Assembly: GCA_934417455.1 (NCBI GenBank)
Contig: CAKRWK010000009.1
Coordinates: 1 to 13,257 of the forward strand
Source of the DNA: an uncultured Eubacteriales bacterium
Lineage (GTDB): Bacteria; Bacillota; Clostridia; Oscillospirales; CAG-272
Length of the DNA stretch: 13,257 nt
Reading direction: 5' to 3'
In this document: piece by piece, positions 7,352 through 13,257 of the stretch
Layout: every line of letters begins with the position of its first letter
How positions within the stretch are numbered: position 1 is the stretch's first letter
Program-made: the position numbers and the translations under genes
Notes under the pieces: generated by a model
What the model saw: the letters and a program-made list of their open reading frames with translations, nothing else
Told to the model about the DNA's origin: nothing
Databases searched by the model: none

Positions 7352-7367
7352 GGATATATCATACGGT

Positions 7368-7405
7368 TTTACCGTTTGACCGTTGTAAAACGGCCAAACG
7401 GTAAA
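7368..7405. repeat. 38-bp inverted repeat between hprK and tRNA-Arg
   Basis: Two 17-base arms (7368-7384 and 7389-7405) around a GTAA loop match at 16 of 17 positions. The odd pair becomes G-U in minus-strand RNA, giving a continuous 17-bp stem. The arms also contain a repeated ACCGTT word. There is no U run after it on either strand, so it is not a standard terminator, although it sits where an hprK terminator would be. It could be an operator next to the tRNA promoter or an RNA-processing or stabilising hairpin. Confidence 0.7.
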
Positions 7406-7441
7406 TATAAGTGCGCAAAAAGATTTTGTTTTCTGGAAAAA

Positions 7442-8380
7442 TCAGTTTTTTCCTTGCGACATGGAGTCCATCAGTCGCTTGTTGAATTCTTCGGCCGTGT
7501 TGTATCCCATGCGTTTTTGACGGGCATTCATGGCGGCCACTTCAATGACGGCGGAAAGGTTACGGCCGGGGGAAACGGGCACAACGATGGTCGGCACCTG
7601 AATGCCGAGAATATCCGTCGTCTGCTCTTCGAGGCCGAGACGGTCATACATTTTTCCGTTCTGCCATGCTTCCATGGTAATCACAAGGTCGATTTTTTCC
7701 GTTTCCTTGATGGCACCCATGCCGAACAGGCGCCGCACGTCCACAATGCCGATGCCGCGCAGCTCCACATAGTGACGGATAAGGTCAGGGGCGCGACCAA
7801 TGAGGGTTGTTCCCGAAACGCGCTTGATTTCGACGGCGTCGTCGGCAATCAGGCGGTGGCCGCGTTTGACGAGTTCAATGGCCGTTTCGCTTTTTCCGAT
7901 ACCGGAATTTCCGAGCAGGAGGATGCCTTCGCCGTATACTTCCACGAGCACGCCGTGGCGCGTGATACGCGGACCGAGTTCCACATTCAGATAGGCAATC
8001 AGGCCGGCCATAAATTCGGAGGTGCGCTCCGATGTGCGCATGACGGGGACTTTATATTTTTCGGCGAGTGTCAGCATAGCGGGGGATACTTCGAGGGAAC
8101 TGGTAACAATCAGCCCGACGGGTGCGGAACGGAAAAAGTCTTCCAACCGACGGTTCCGTTCTTCCTCGGGCATCTGGGAAAGAAACAGGCTTTCCACTTT
8201 ACCCATGATTTGCAGGCGCGCCTGTTCATAGTGGTCATAAAATCCGACGAACTGCAGACCCGGTCGGTTGACGCGCGTACAGCAGACGGAAATATTGTCC
8301 GGCATGTCGGGCAGGTACAGGGATTCGAGTTTGAATTTATCTATGATTTTCGAGAGGGCGACACTGTAGTTTTCTTCCAT
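7442..8380 (-). CDS. hprK: HPr kinase/phosphorylase
   Basis: A 312-residue bifunctional enzyme that phosphorylates HPr on Ser46 and reverses this, setting carbon catabolite repression through CcpA in low-GC Gram-positives. The Walker A loop is GNSGIGKSE (157-165). The catalytic-site elements RHGVLVEVYG (141-150) and LIADDAVEI (177-185) are present. The HprK signature reads VELRGIGIVDVRRLFG (205-220), followed by MYDRLGL (244-250). Length equals the family norm (about 310). I use the ATG at 8380, which gives a standard N-terminus (MEENYSVALSKII); the longer frame would need a TTG at 8449 inside the promoter. The ribosome binding site is weak (AGAAAGA). It is monocistronic, without the lgt, murB or ptsH neighbours sometimes seen. 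It may influence the neighbouring carbohydrate genes through CcpA, but I saw no convincing cre site. Confidence 0.97.
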   Translation of the reverse strand: MEENYSVALSKIIDKFKLESLYLPDMPDNISVCCTRVNRPGLQFVGFYDHYEQARLQIMGKVESLFLSQMPEEERNRRLEDFFRSAPVGLIVTSSLEVSPAMLTLAEKYKVPVMRTSERTSEFMAGLIAYLNVELGPRITRHGVLVEVYGEGILLLGNSGIGKSETAIELVKRGHRLIADDAVEIKRVSGTTLIGRAPDLIRHYVELRGIGIVDVRRLFGMGAIKETEKIDLVITMEAWQNGKMYDRLGLEEQTTDILGIQVPTIVVPVSPGRNLSAVIEVAAMNARQKRMGYNTAEEFNKRLMDSMSQGKN

Positions 8381-8420
8381 GAAAATACCAATCTTTCTTT
8401 TTTCTTCGTCCGGCGCATTT

Positions 8421-8449
8421 ATTCTATCACATTTTTTTGCGAAATGCAA
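8421..8449 (-). promoter_or_regulatory. sigma-A-type promoter of hprK
   Basis: On the minus strand, TTGCAT (8449-8444), a 17-base spacer and TAGAAT (8426-8421) put the transcript start near 8413, about 33 bases before the ATG. This decides against the longer reading frame. The hprK/lipoprotein intergenic space (8381-8635) holds this and the divergent promoter; I see nothing else in it. Confidence 0.75.
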
Positions 8450-8553
8450 TATCTAAATGCGGATTTCTTCGCTTTGTCCGGTGAAACGCCGTGAAAACGT
8501 TGCATCTGTCGGGAAATTGCACAAAAAGGGCGGCGACCGTCCGTAAAATCCCC

Positions 8554-8582
8554 TTGATTTGTTCACAGAACTATGTTAAAAT
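8554..8582 (+). promoter_or_regulatory. sigma-A-type promoter of the lipoprotein/HTH-membrane operon
   Basis: TTGATT (8554-8559), a 17-base spacer and TAAAAT (8577-8582), about 47 bases before the ribosome binding site of the first gene. It uses the same hexamers and spacing as the araC-type gene promoter. Confidence 0.75.
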
Positions 8583-8635
8583 GAAATAAAATAAGTCGCC
8601 CGGCTGTCGGGCTGACGACCTTTCGGAGGAACCTC

Positions 8636-9751
8636 ATGAAAATTCTGAAAAAAGCGCTGTGTTTTTGCCTTCTTTCGGCGATGCTCCTGACGGCGGTGGC
8701 CTGCGGCGAGACATATAAACCGCAGAAAAGCACAGAAGAGGAAAACACAACGGTTTTTACCCTTACTTACGGAAAAAAGACGTATGACGTGAAGTATGAA
8801 CTCTATCGCGCGCTGTTTCTGACGTACCGTGACGCGGTGGACGGCGGAGACACTTCCGTCTGGACGGATGAACGTGCCGAGGCTGCCAAAGCCGACATCA
8901 ACCGGAAAATCTTCCGGCAGATAACGGACATTTATGCCGTCATTGCTCTTTGCGACGAGGTGGGCTGTAAACTGTACGGCAAAGAAGCCGACAAGGAAGT
9001 GCAGGAATATATCCGCGAAAGCGTCGAAGGGCTCGGCGACGATTCCGGTTACGGAACGTACGACGCGTTTCTTGCCTCGCTGAAGGAACGCAATCTGAAT
9101 TACGCCGTATTTGACCTTCTTTGCCGGTATGAAATCGGCCGCGCCATGCTTTCCGAGTACTATTTCGGCACGAAAGACGAGTATTCGGGCATTGTGTCGG
9201 GCGGTACCCGTACCGTAACGGAAGAAGAACTGGCTGCATTTTTTGCGGACAGCGGCACGGCGCGTGTTCTGATGGCATATCTGAGCCGGGACGCCTATAC
9301 GAAAGAACGGGCGGAGGCTGTGCGTACTACCGTGGCCGTCGTGGCGGCAGAACAGAGCAATCTTGCCGACAGAGAGGCCGCCGTGGCCGATTATCTGCTC
9401 CGACATACGGCCGCCGTGGCTTCGTATATTGAAAAGGGGCAGTGGATTTCGGCGTACAGCCTTGATGACCCCGCGTATGATGATCTGGCCGCGGCCGTGG
9501 CGGCACTCGCCGTCGGGGAAGTCGGAGACCTTGTGGAACTGTCCGTCGGCAGTGTGAGCGGATATTATCTCGTGTACCGTGCGGAGAAAACGGACGACAT
9601 GCTGACCTCGCAGCATGCGGAAATTCTCGCCGCTTATAAAAACCATCTGATGGGACAGGCGGTCCGTTCCGTGGCCGATGCGCTTTCGGAAAGCATGACG
9701 ACAACGTCGTTCTTCGACGGTCTTCGACTGTCCGATATCCATATGTCATGA
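8636..9751 (+). CDS. lipoprotein resembling SurA/PrsA peptidyl-prolyl isomerase foldases (possibly inactive)
   Basis: A 371-residue protein with a lipoprotein signal: MKILKK, a hydrophobic stretch and Cys23 in AVAC, so it should be anchored on the outer face of the membrane. Residues about 43-195 are helical and resemble a SurA-N chaperone region. From about 197 a parvulin-like segment follows: TVTEEELAAFFADS, later AVAALAVGEVGDLVELSVGS (287-306) and SGYYLVYRAEK (308-318), which match the 'GEVS-pV-t-Gyhi' end of PpiC domains. The middle of the parvulin domain is Ala-rich and lacks the usual FxxxA and histidine active-site residues I would expect, so it may be a chaperone-only relative. The ATG follows GGAGGA. 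First gene of an operon; its stop overlaps the next start (ATGA). Assignment is from pattern, not alignment. Confidence 0.7.
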   Translation: MKILKKALCFCLLSAMLLTAVACGETYKPQKSTEEENTTVFTLTYGKKTYDVKYELYRALFLTYRDAVDGGDTSVWTDERAEAAKADINRKIFRQITDIYAVIALCDEVGCKLYGKEADKEVQEYIRESVEGLGDDSGYGTYDAFLASLKERNLNYAVFDLLCRYEIGRAMLSEYYFGTKDEYSGIVSGGTRTVTEEELAAFFADSGTARVLMAYLSRDAYTKERAEAVRTTVAVVAAEQSNLADREAAVADYLLRHTAAVASYIEKGQWISAYSLDDPAYDDLAAAVAALAVGEVGDLVELSVGSVSGYYLVYRAEKTDDMLTSQHAEILAAYKNHLMGQAVRSVADALSESMTTTSFFDGLRLSDIHMS

Positions 9752-10284
9752 AGAACGGTATTCTGAACGACGCGGGGCTGTACGGCATCGGACATGTATC
9801 TTTTTCCGCAACGCCGATGGCCGCCGGAGAAGTTTGCGAAGGTTTTCGCCGCTTTTTGGAAGAAACCTATCGCGGTATGTTCCGTTTTCACGAGAGCGGA
9901 GATTCCGATGCCTACTATCGTATTCCGTCGGAAGCGGTGGCCTACATCCTCCGTGTGATTTTTTCGGATTTGTTCGGGCGCGGCGTAGCGGATATTTACA
10001 TGGACCGCGATAAACGGGGGTTGTCCGTCACATGGCACCTGCCGCCGACCTGCGCACTTTCCGCAGATACGTTGCATGACGTCCGCCGCATGGCCACCCA
10101 AAGCGGGCTTTCCATTGACAATCGCCGCCGCGGAGACGTTTTTGAACTCCGTTTGTATTTCCCCATGACGGAACCGTACGAAAAACTGTATGCCACCACG
10201 GCGCGGCCGACCTTTTATGAAGTTCTTTGCCGTGTGTGTATCGGGGAAAAGAGAGAGGACAGGTATGAATCCGAAGGAAAATGA
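9748..10284 (+). CDS. uncharacterised cytoplasmic protein, possibly a degenerate GHKL ATPase domain
   Basis: A 178-residue protein with no signal peptide or membrane helix that I do not recognise by name. Residues about 60-140 follow the layout of a histidine-kinase-type ATPase: a helix (SEAVAYILRVIFSDLFGRG) where the N-box helix would be, a strand (ADIYMDRDKRGLSVTWHLP), a helix (DTLHDVRRMATQSG) and a closing strand pair (GLSIDNRRRGDVFELRLYFP) like the C-terminal end of HATPase_c. The N-box Asn and G-boxes are not visible, so nucleotide binding is doubtful. The ATG at 9748 overlaps the preceding stop in ATGA and has no ribosome binding site, implying translational coupling. Its own 3' end overlaps the next gene by 20 bases. 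It probably works with both neighbours. The fold suggestion is weak; the gene itself is well supported. Confidence 0.75.
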   Translation: MKNGILNDAGLYGIGHVSFSATPMAAGEVCEGFRRFLEETYRGMFRFHESGDSDAYYRIPSEAVAYILRVIFSDLFGRGVADIYMDRDKRGLSVTWHLPPTCALSADTLHDVRRMATQSGLSIDNRRRGDVFELRLYFPMTEPYEKLYATTARPTFYEVLCRVCIGEKREDRYESEGK

Positions 10285-11269
10285 TGCGGAGCGTGCGGGC
10301 GTCAGCCGCACGGTTCATGAAAACTTCTTCCGTGAACTGAAAAAACGGAACATTTCCTCGAAAAAGTATGCGGAAGACAATTTTATCGACAGTTCCTTGC
10401 CTTCCAAGTGGAAGACGGGCAAATCCTCCATGACGGTGGAACAGATTTATCAGGCGGCCGAGTATCTGAACATCACCGTGAACGAACTTTATTATGACGA
10501 GGATAAAAAACGGGAGATTGCCGTGCTTTCGGAAGGTGAGTATCGCCCTTTGCCGGCCGACCGACTTTTTTCCGTCAAGCGATATGACATTTTTTGTGCC
10601 GGCAAGAACCGCTTTCTTATTTTTTTGCTTGCTTTTACCGCCGGGCTCGGCCTGCTTGGCTGTTTATATGCAGGAAAGTACCCGAATTTCTTCTGGTTTT
10701 CAGCCTTGGGCGCGCTCCTTTCCGTTGTTTTCTTTATGCTGACAAACTGTCCGAAAGACGTATTCCATATCGGCTGTCTTGACAAGATATATTTTTTCCG
10801 TGCCGAGGAGACGACGCGGCCGCCTGTCCTTATGTTCCTTTCATGGTTGTTTGCGTTCCTTTTTTCCTGTGTATCTTTCGTGCTGTTTCTTTTTGCACCG
10901 GATTTTGACGACGGCATGAACAGCCAGTTCGTTTTTACGTTCATTTGCAGTATGATTTTACCGGCGTCTTTTTTTGCCGCAGGTATTTCTTTTCCCATCC
11001 GATGGCCGGGAAGAACCGATGAAGGGGTATTTTTCGCGCTGTCATTTTCATTTTGTCTGACAGTGGCCATGTGGATGCAGACCTGTCACATGTTGTTTTT
11101 TTCCTTCGCCGCAAGTCCGTTGTATCTGTTGGTAACGGCGGTTTCGCTTTCGGCCGCCTCTCTTTCCACACTTTGGTTTTTCCTCTTGAAAAAGTTTCTG
11201 AGTTCGTATGCCCTGATGTACAAAGAATATAAGAAGCAAGCAAAGAAATTTCCTAAGAATATGCATTGA
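10265..11269 (+). CDS. HTH-domain membrane protein (XRE-like HTH plus about six transmembrane helices)
   Basis: A 334-residue two-part protein. Residues about 17-72 look like a Cro/C1-type HTH: FFRELKKRNISSKKYAEDNF, then the loop SSLPSKWKTGKSSMTVEQIY and AAEYLNITVNELYYDED, the usual end of XRE domains. A linker (75-113) leads to hydrophobic segments near 116-136, 141-160, 188-211, 222-245, 255-280 and 283-308. The tail is basic (KEYKKQAKKFPKNMH). It could hold its DNA-binding or protein-binding domain at the membrane and respond to membrane state, or act as a decoy/anti-regulator. The ATG at 10265 follows AGAGAGG and gives the natural HTH start; an in-frame ATG 75 bases upstream lies deeper in the preceding gene and is less likely. 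Last gene of the operon; no clear terminator follows. Specific function unknown. Confidence 0.85.
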   Translation: MNPKENDAERAGVSRTVHENFFRELKKRNISSKKYAEDNFIDSSLPSKWKTGKSSMTVEQIYQAAEYLNITVNELYYDEDKKREIAVLSEGEYRPLPADRLFSVKRYDIFCAGKNRFLIFLLAFTAGLGLLGCLYAGKYPNFFWFSALGALLSVVFFMLTNCPKDVFHIGCLDKIYFFRAEETTRPPVLMFLSWLFAFLFSCVSFVLFLFAPDFDDGMNSQFVFTFICSMILPASFFAAGISFPIRWPGRTDEGVFFALSFSFCLTVAMWMQTCHMLFFSFAASPLYLLVTAVSLSAASLSTLWFFLLKKFLSSYALMYKEYKKQAKKFPKNMH

Positions 11270-11317
11270 AAGAATTTCAAAAAAAGATGGTTTCAGTGGA
11301 AAAATATTCAATATACA

Positions 11318-11346
11318 TTGCATTTTTAATTTTATTGCCGTAAGAT
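11318..11346 (+). promoter_or_regulatory. sigma-A-type promoter of the toxin-like module
   Basis: TTGCAT (11318-11323), a 17-base spacer and TAAGAT (11341-11346), 45 bases before the ATG at 11391, in an AT-rich gap after the operon. The hexamer TTGCAT and 17-base spacing are the same as at hprK. Confidence 0.6.
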
Positions 11347-11390
11347 TTTTTTGACCGAACGGAATAACACCGTCGTCAGAAAGGAATCTT

Positions 11391-11871
11391 ATGAATTTGC
11401 AAAAACTTGTCAACCACTTCATTTACCAAACAACAAAAAAACCGGAATGCTGTAAAAAAACTCCGAAATCCGCCGGTGACTTTACAAGACAAACTTTCCC
11501 GCAGACAGGATGCGCGGCAGATGCAATACAATGCTTGGAGTCGGCATTACAAAATTTATTCCGGCTCTTATTTGCCCGATGAACACGAGCGGTTGCTCAA
11601 AAAAGGCTGGCGCAGAAAAAAAGCCAGCGATGCCAAACATGTTGTTTACCAAAGAAAGAGTACTTGTCAGACGGTACGGCATGATGATGCCCGCGTGTCA
11701 GCAAAAGGCTTTAAGCCGGCACATTGGCATTGGTTGGTTTGGTGGAAACCCTACTTCGGGAAGAAATCAAAGGAACAATTCAATAAGAAAAGGCTGTATT
11801 ACAACATATATGGCGAGAAGGTGTCGAAAAACAATGCCGGCCATTACATTAAAAAACATGAGAAAATTTGA
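11391..11871 (+). pseudogene. frameshifted gene resembling an orphan polymorphic-toxin C-terminal domain
   Basis: The ATG at 11391 has an AAGGA ribosome binding site and a promoter, but its frame runs only to 11582 with unconvincing sequence after the first about 16 residues. A long, protein-like frame runs from about 11395 to 11871 with no ATG or ribosome binding site of its own (first usable start TTG 11407). One extra base in the A7 run at 11435-11441 would join the two, giving about 160 residues. The joined C-terminal part has DEHERLLKKGWRRKK, YQRKSTCQTVRHD, and GFKPAHWHW with an H-x-H pair. This is the same order as small toxin domains of the form LLKKGW..TGxxIRxDkg..GxxGxxHyH found at the ends of polymorphic toxins. 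No catalytic chemistry can be assigned. It is basic and followed 12 bases later by a second short gene, as toxin/immunity pairs are. Toxin identity is an inference. Confidence 0.45.
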
Positions 11872-11883
11872 AAGGGAGAAAAA

Positions 11884-12267
11884 ATGACAGAAGAAATTTT
11901 TTTCGATTTGTTTCCGTATTCTTTTCATGACGGAGATTTGAAAGATCCCCTTTGGGAAGGGGCTTTGACATTGTCCGGTCAAAGACGGACGGGTTGTTTT
12001 TGAAGAGTGTATTCGGTTTGCCTGCGACAATGCGAAAATCCTCCTTGCCCGTCCTTTGCGGGATGACGACTGAATAAAAACGTCAATATCACCCTCGTAT
12101 TCGCTGTAAAGTTTTCTTTGCAACGAAAAAATGGGGTTGAAAAAACTTCCATTATGCCCGAAAATGTTGAAAAATATTCCAAGTCCCTTGCTTTGCACGG
12201 CAAATTGCTGTATGCTGTAGGAGGGCAAAGGCGTCCTGTCTTTTCCGACGGGACGCCTTTTGCATGA
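11884..12267 (+). pseudogene. broken small gene in the immunity-gene position
   Basis: The ATG at 11884 has an AGGGAG site, but its frame stops at 12001-12003 (39 residues, starting MTEEIFFDLFPYSFHDGDLK). From about 11978 a different frame continues as KDGRVVFEECIRFACDNAK and ends at 12073. The first frame reopens at 12067 and runs to 12267 (NVNITLVFAVKF..., MPENVEKYSKSLALHGKLL...GTPFA). Read with two compensating frame changes, this would be one acidic-leaning protein of about 125 residues, a size usual for immunity proteins. I recognise no family. Alternatives are three unrelated short frames, or sequencing errors near 11975 and 12065. The start and ribosome binding site are the best-supported part. 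Confidence 0.4.
12227..12260 (+). terminator. terminator-like hairpin before the small membrane protein gene
   Basis: A 14-bp stem (arms 12227-12240 and 12247-12260) with one wobble pair and a TTTTCC loop; the right arm ends in T3 with one further T. It lies in the last codons of the preceding broken frame and 27 bases before the next ATG. Confidence 0.55.
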
Positions 12268-12287
12268 CTGCAAAGTGAGGTGATATA

Positions 12288-12751
12288 ATGGGAGCTCCTT
12301 CAAATGGGCAGAACGGCGGTGTGTCGGATTCTGCCGGTACGCGCGGGTGTCTTGCGACGCTCGGCGTATTGTTTCTTGTTATAGCGGTCTTGTTTATGGG
12401 GTTTCTTTACGTTGCGTATCGGGCGCAGAATGCCTCGTCCGGTAACCCGTCAAGCGGAACGGTGCTGTCCCGCGCGGCAACGGTGTACGACATCACGGTC
12501 ATTGGCGGTCCTGACCTTTTTTCCGCAGGGTATCGTTGCGGCATCAATCCGAATAAAGATGTCCGAGGTTTGTGTGTAACAATCACCGTGTATAATGTCG
12601 ACGGCGAGGTGCTGGCAATATACGAAAAAATCTCGGCCATGTGAAAGAGGGCGTTCCTGTCATGTTTTATGTCCGGATTCCGGATGATATAAGAGCATCT
12701 GCCGCGTCAGCCGCCCTTTGTGTGACGGGTGGCTTTGTGTCAAAACTGTAA
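12288..12751 (+). pseudogene. small membrane-anchored protein with beta (FxLYD-like) domain, frameshifted
   Basis: The ATG at 12288 has an excellent GAGGTGAT ribosome binding site. The frame gives 118 residues: a Gly/Ser-rich cytoplasmic start, one membrane helix (about 22-44, LGVLFLVIAVLFMGFLYVAY), then a predicted extracellular beta domain (YDITVIGG..., VRGLCVTITVYNVDGEVLAI). It stops at 12642-12644, but another frame continues the same domain at once (HVKEGVPVMFYVRIPDDIR to VTGGFVSKL, stop 12749-12751). One base lost in the A6 run at 12625-12630 explains the break, and the repaired protein is about 154 residues. The pattern 'v-v-vY-v-dGevl...vkeGvpv-F-v-ip' resembles FxLYD-type domains. 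Function is unknown. It might still make the truncated product. Confidence 0.55.
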
Positions 12752-12809
12752 AACACAGAAGATGCGGCAGAAAATTCCGTTTCCGGATAAAAATTATTTT
12801 CGGGGAACA

Positions 12810-12851
12810 AAAAACAGAGACTTTGCTTTTTTCGGCGAAGTCTCTGTTTTT
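12810..12851. terminator. bidirectional terminator between the small membrane protein gene and dapA
   Basis: Arms 12810-12826 and 12835-12851 form a 17-bp stem with one wobble pair, flanked by A runs on the left and T runs on the right, so both strands give a stem and U tail. It ends dapA (stop just beyond at 12856) and any transcript from 12288. Bases 12752-12809 hold nothing else I can support. Confidence 0.85.
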
Positions 12852-12855
12852 GGTT

Positions 12856-13257
12856 TTACGTATCGGCCATATCGGAAAACGGCCGCAGAAGCGCGCGGGT
12901 TTCTTCCTTCGGAAGTGCCAGTGGCAGGCGCATGTCGGGACGGCACCGCCCGAGCAGATACATCAGGTATTTGATGGGCGTCGGGTTGGTTTCGGCAAAC
13001 AGCGCATGTACCAGCGGCATGAGCGAAAGTTGCTTTTTGCGGCTTTCCGCATGCTGACCCTCTGCGTACAGACGGGCGACATCACCGACGGCGCGGGGAA
13101 AGGCGTTGGAAGCGACGGAAATGACGCCGTGTCCCCCGAGAGAGAGCACCGTATAAATCTGCGAGTCGTTGCCGGCGTACAGCGGAAGCCGGTCACCGAA
13201 GGCGGCCAGCGCCATCAGGCGGTCGACCGAGTCGCCCGCCTCTTTCAGGCCGACAAT
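12856..13257 (-). CDS. dapA: 4-hydroxy-tetrahydrodipicolinate synthase family protein (DapA), C-terminal part, cut by the window edge
   Basis: The last 133 residues are visible; the N-terminal half lies beyond 13257. DapA condenses pyruvate with aspartate semialdehyde in lysine/diaminopimelate synthesis. The visible part opens with IVGLKEAGDSVDR, holding the Schiff-base lysine (fifth visible residue) in the place of the family's GIKEASGD motif. LYAGNDSQ then matches the YSGDD/GND pyruvate-site loop, GGHGVISVASNAFP matches the GxxGvISV-aN--P motif, and NPTPIKYLMYLLG matches NP-P-K-al--lG. Related aldolases (N-acetylneuraminate lyase, KDG aldolases) share this fold, but GVISVASNAFP and NPTPIK fit DapA best. 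The stop TAA lies next to a strong terminator, so dapA ends its transcription unit. Confidence 0.9.
   Translation of the reverse strand: MVGLKEAGDSVDRLMALAAFGDRLPLYAGNDSQIYTVLSLGGHGVISVASNAFPRAVGDVARLYAEGQHAESRKKQLSLMPLVHALFAETNPTPIKYLMYLLGRCRPDMRLPLALPKEETRALLRPFSDMADT

Noticed and set aside
7274..8494. A 406-codon plus-strand open frame across hprK and tRNA-Arg
   Set aside because: It reads through a tRNA gene and is opposite hprK, and its protein matches no family pattern.
8576..9742. A 388-codon open frame antisense to the lipoprotein gene
   Set aside because: Shadow frame opposite a gene with a signal peptide, ribosome binding site and promoter.
11435..11441. Programmed -1 frameshift at the A-AAA-AAC slippery heptamer
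   Set aside because: A -1 slip leads into the wrong frame; the protein-like frame needs a +1 change, so an indel is the simpler explanation.
11767..12303. A 178-codon minus-strand open frame across the broken islet
   Set aside because: It needs a TTG start without a ribosome binding site and is exactly antiphase to the plus-strand frame that carries good start sites, so its openness is explained by that frame.

Overview
The window looks like a chromosomal segment of an anaerobic, probably gut-associated Clostridia-type Bacillota, with roughly even GC in the genes. Supporting signs are strong AGGAGG-type ribosome binding sites, sigma-A-like promoters with 17-base spacers, HPr kinase/phosphorylase (the carbon-catabolite sensor of low-GC Gram-positives), a lysis-free lipoprotein foldase relative, and short intrinsic terminators shared by convergent genes. 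The genus cannot be told from this sequence. No IS element, CRISPR array, rRNA or origin was seen.

Layout. 1-173 is non-coding and holds a bidirectional terminator and a 7-bp degenerate tandem repeat. 174-566 (-) is a cytidine-deaminase-fold enzyme, divergent from a GNAT acetyltransferase (646-1146) and an SGNH hydrolase (1262-1915). The SGNH gene converges on an AraC-type regulator (2015-2977, -). That regulator is divergent from a 926-residue GH95 alpha-L-fucosidase/galactosidase-type enzyme (3093-5873). The 115-bp space between them carries a good promoter for the regulator and two near-identical palindromes. A FAD-dependent oxidoreductase (5943-7199, -) converges on the GH95 gene at a shared terminator. 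Upstream of it on the minus strand lie tRNA-Arg(CCT) with encoded CCA, a long unexplained inverted repeat, and hprK (7442-8380, -). The AraC/GH95/SGNH/FAD set reads as a small accessory carbohydrate-use locus; the functional link is inferred from position.

Divergent from hprK is a compact three-gene operon (8636-11269). It encodes a SurA/PrsA-like lipoprotein, a cytoplasmic protein that may be a degenerate GHKL ATPase, and a protein with an N-terminal HTH fused to about six membrane helices. The start codons overlap the preceding genes, so coupled translation is likely. This is the best candidate here for an undescribed system, possibly an envelope-sensing module.

From 11270 to 12751 the sequence becomes visibly AT-richer and holds three short reading frames in a row, each broken by apparent frame changes. 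The first resembles an orphan polymorphic-toxin C-terminal domain, the second sits where an immunity gene would, and the third is a small membrane-anchored protein. Four apparent frame changes in 1.4 kb, against none seen in the other 11.8 kb, point to a decaying accessory islet or to local assembly errors. The window ends inside dapA (-), which shares a terminator with the islet.
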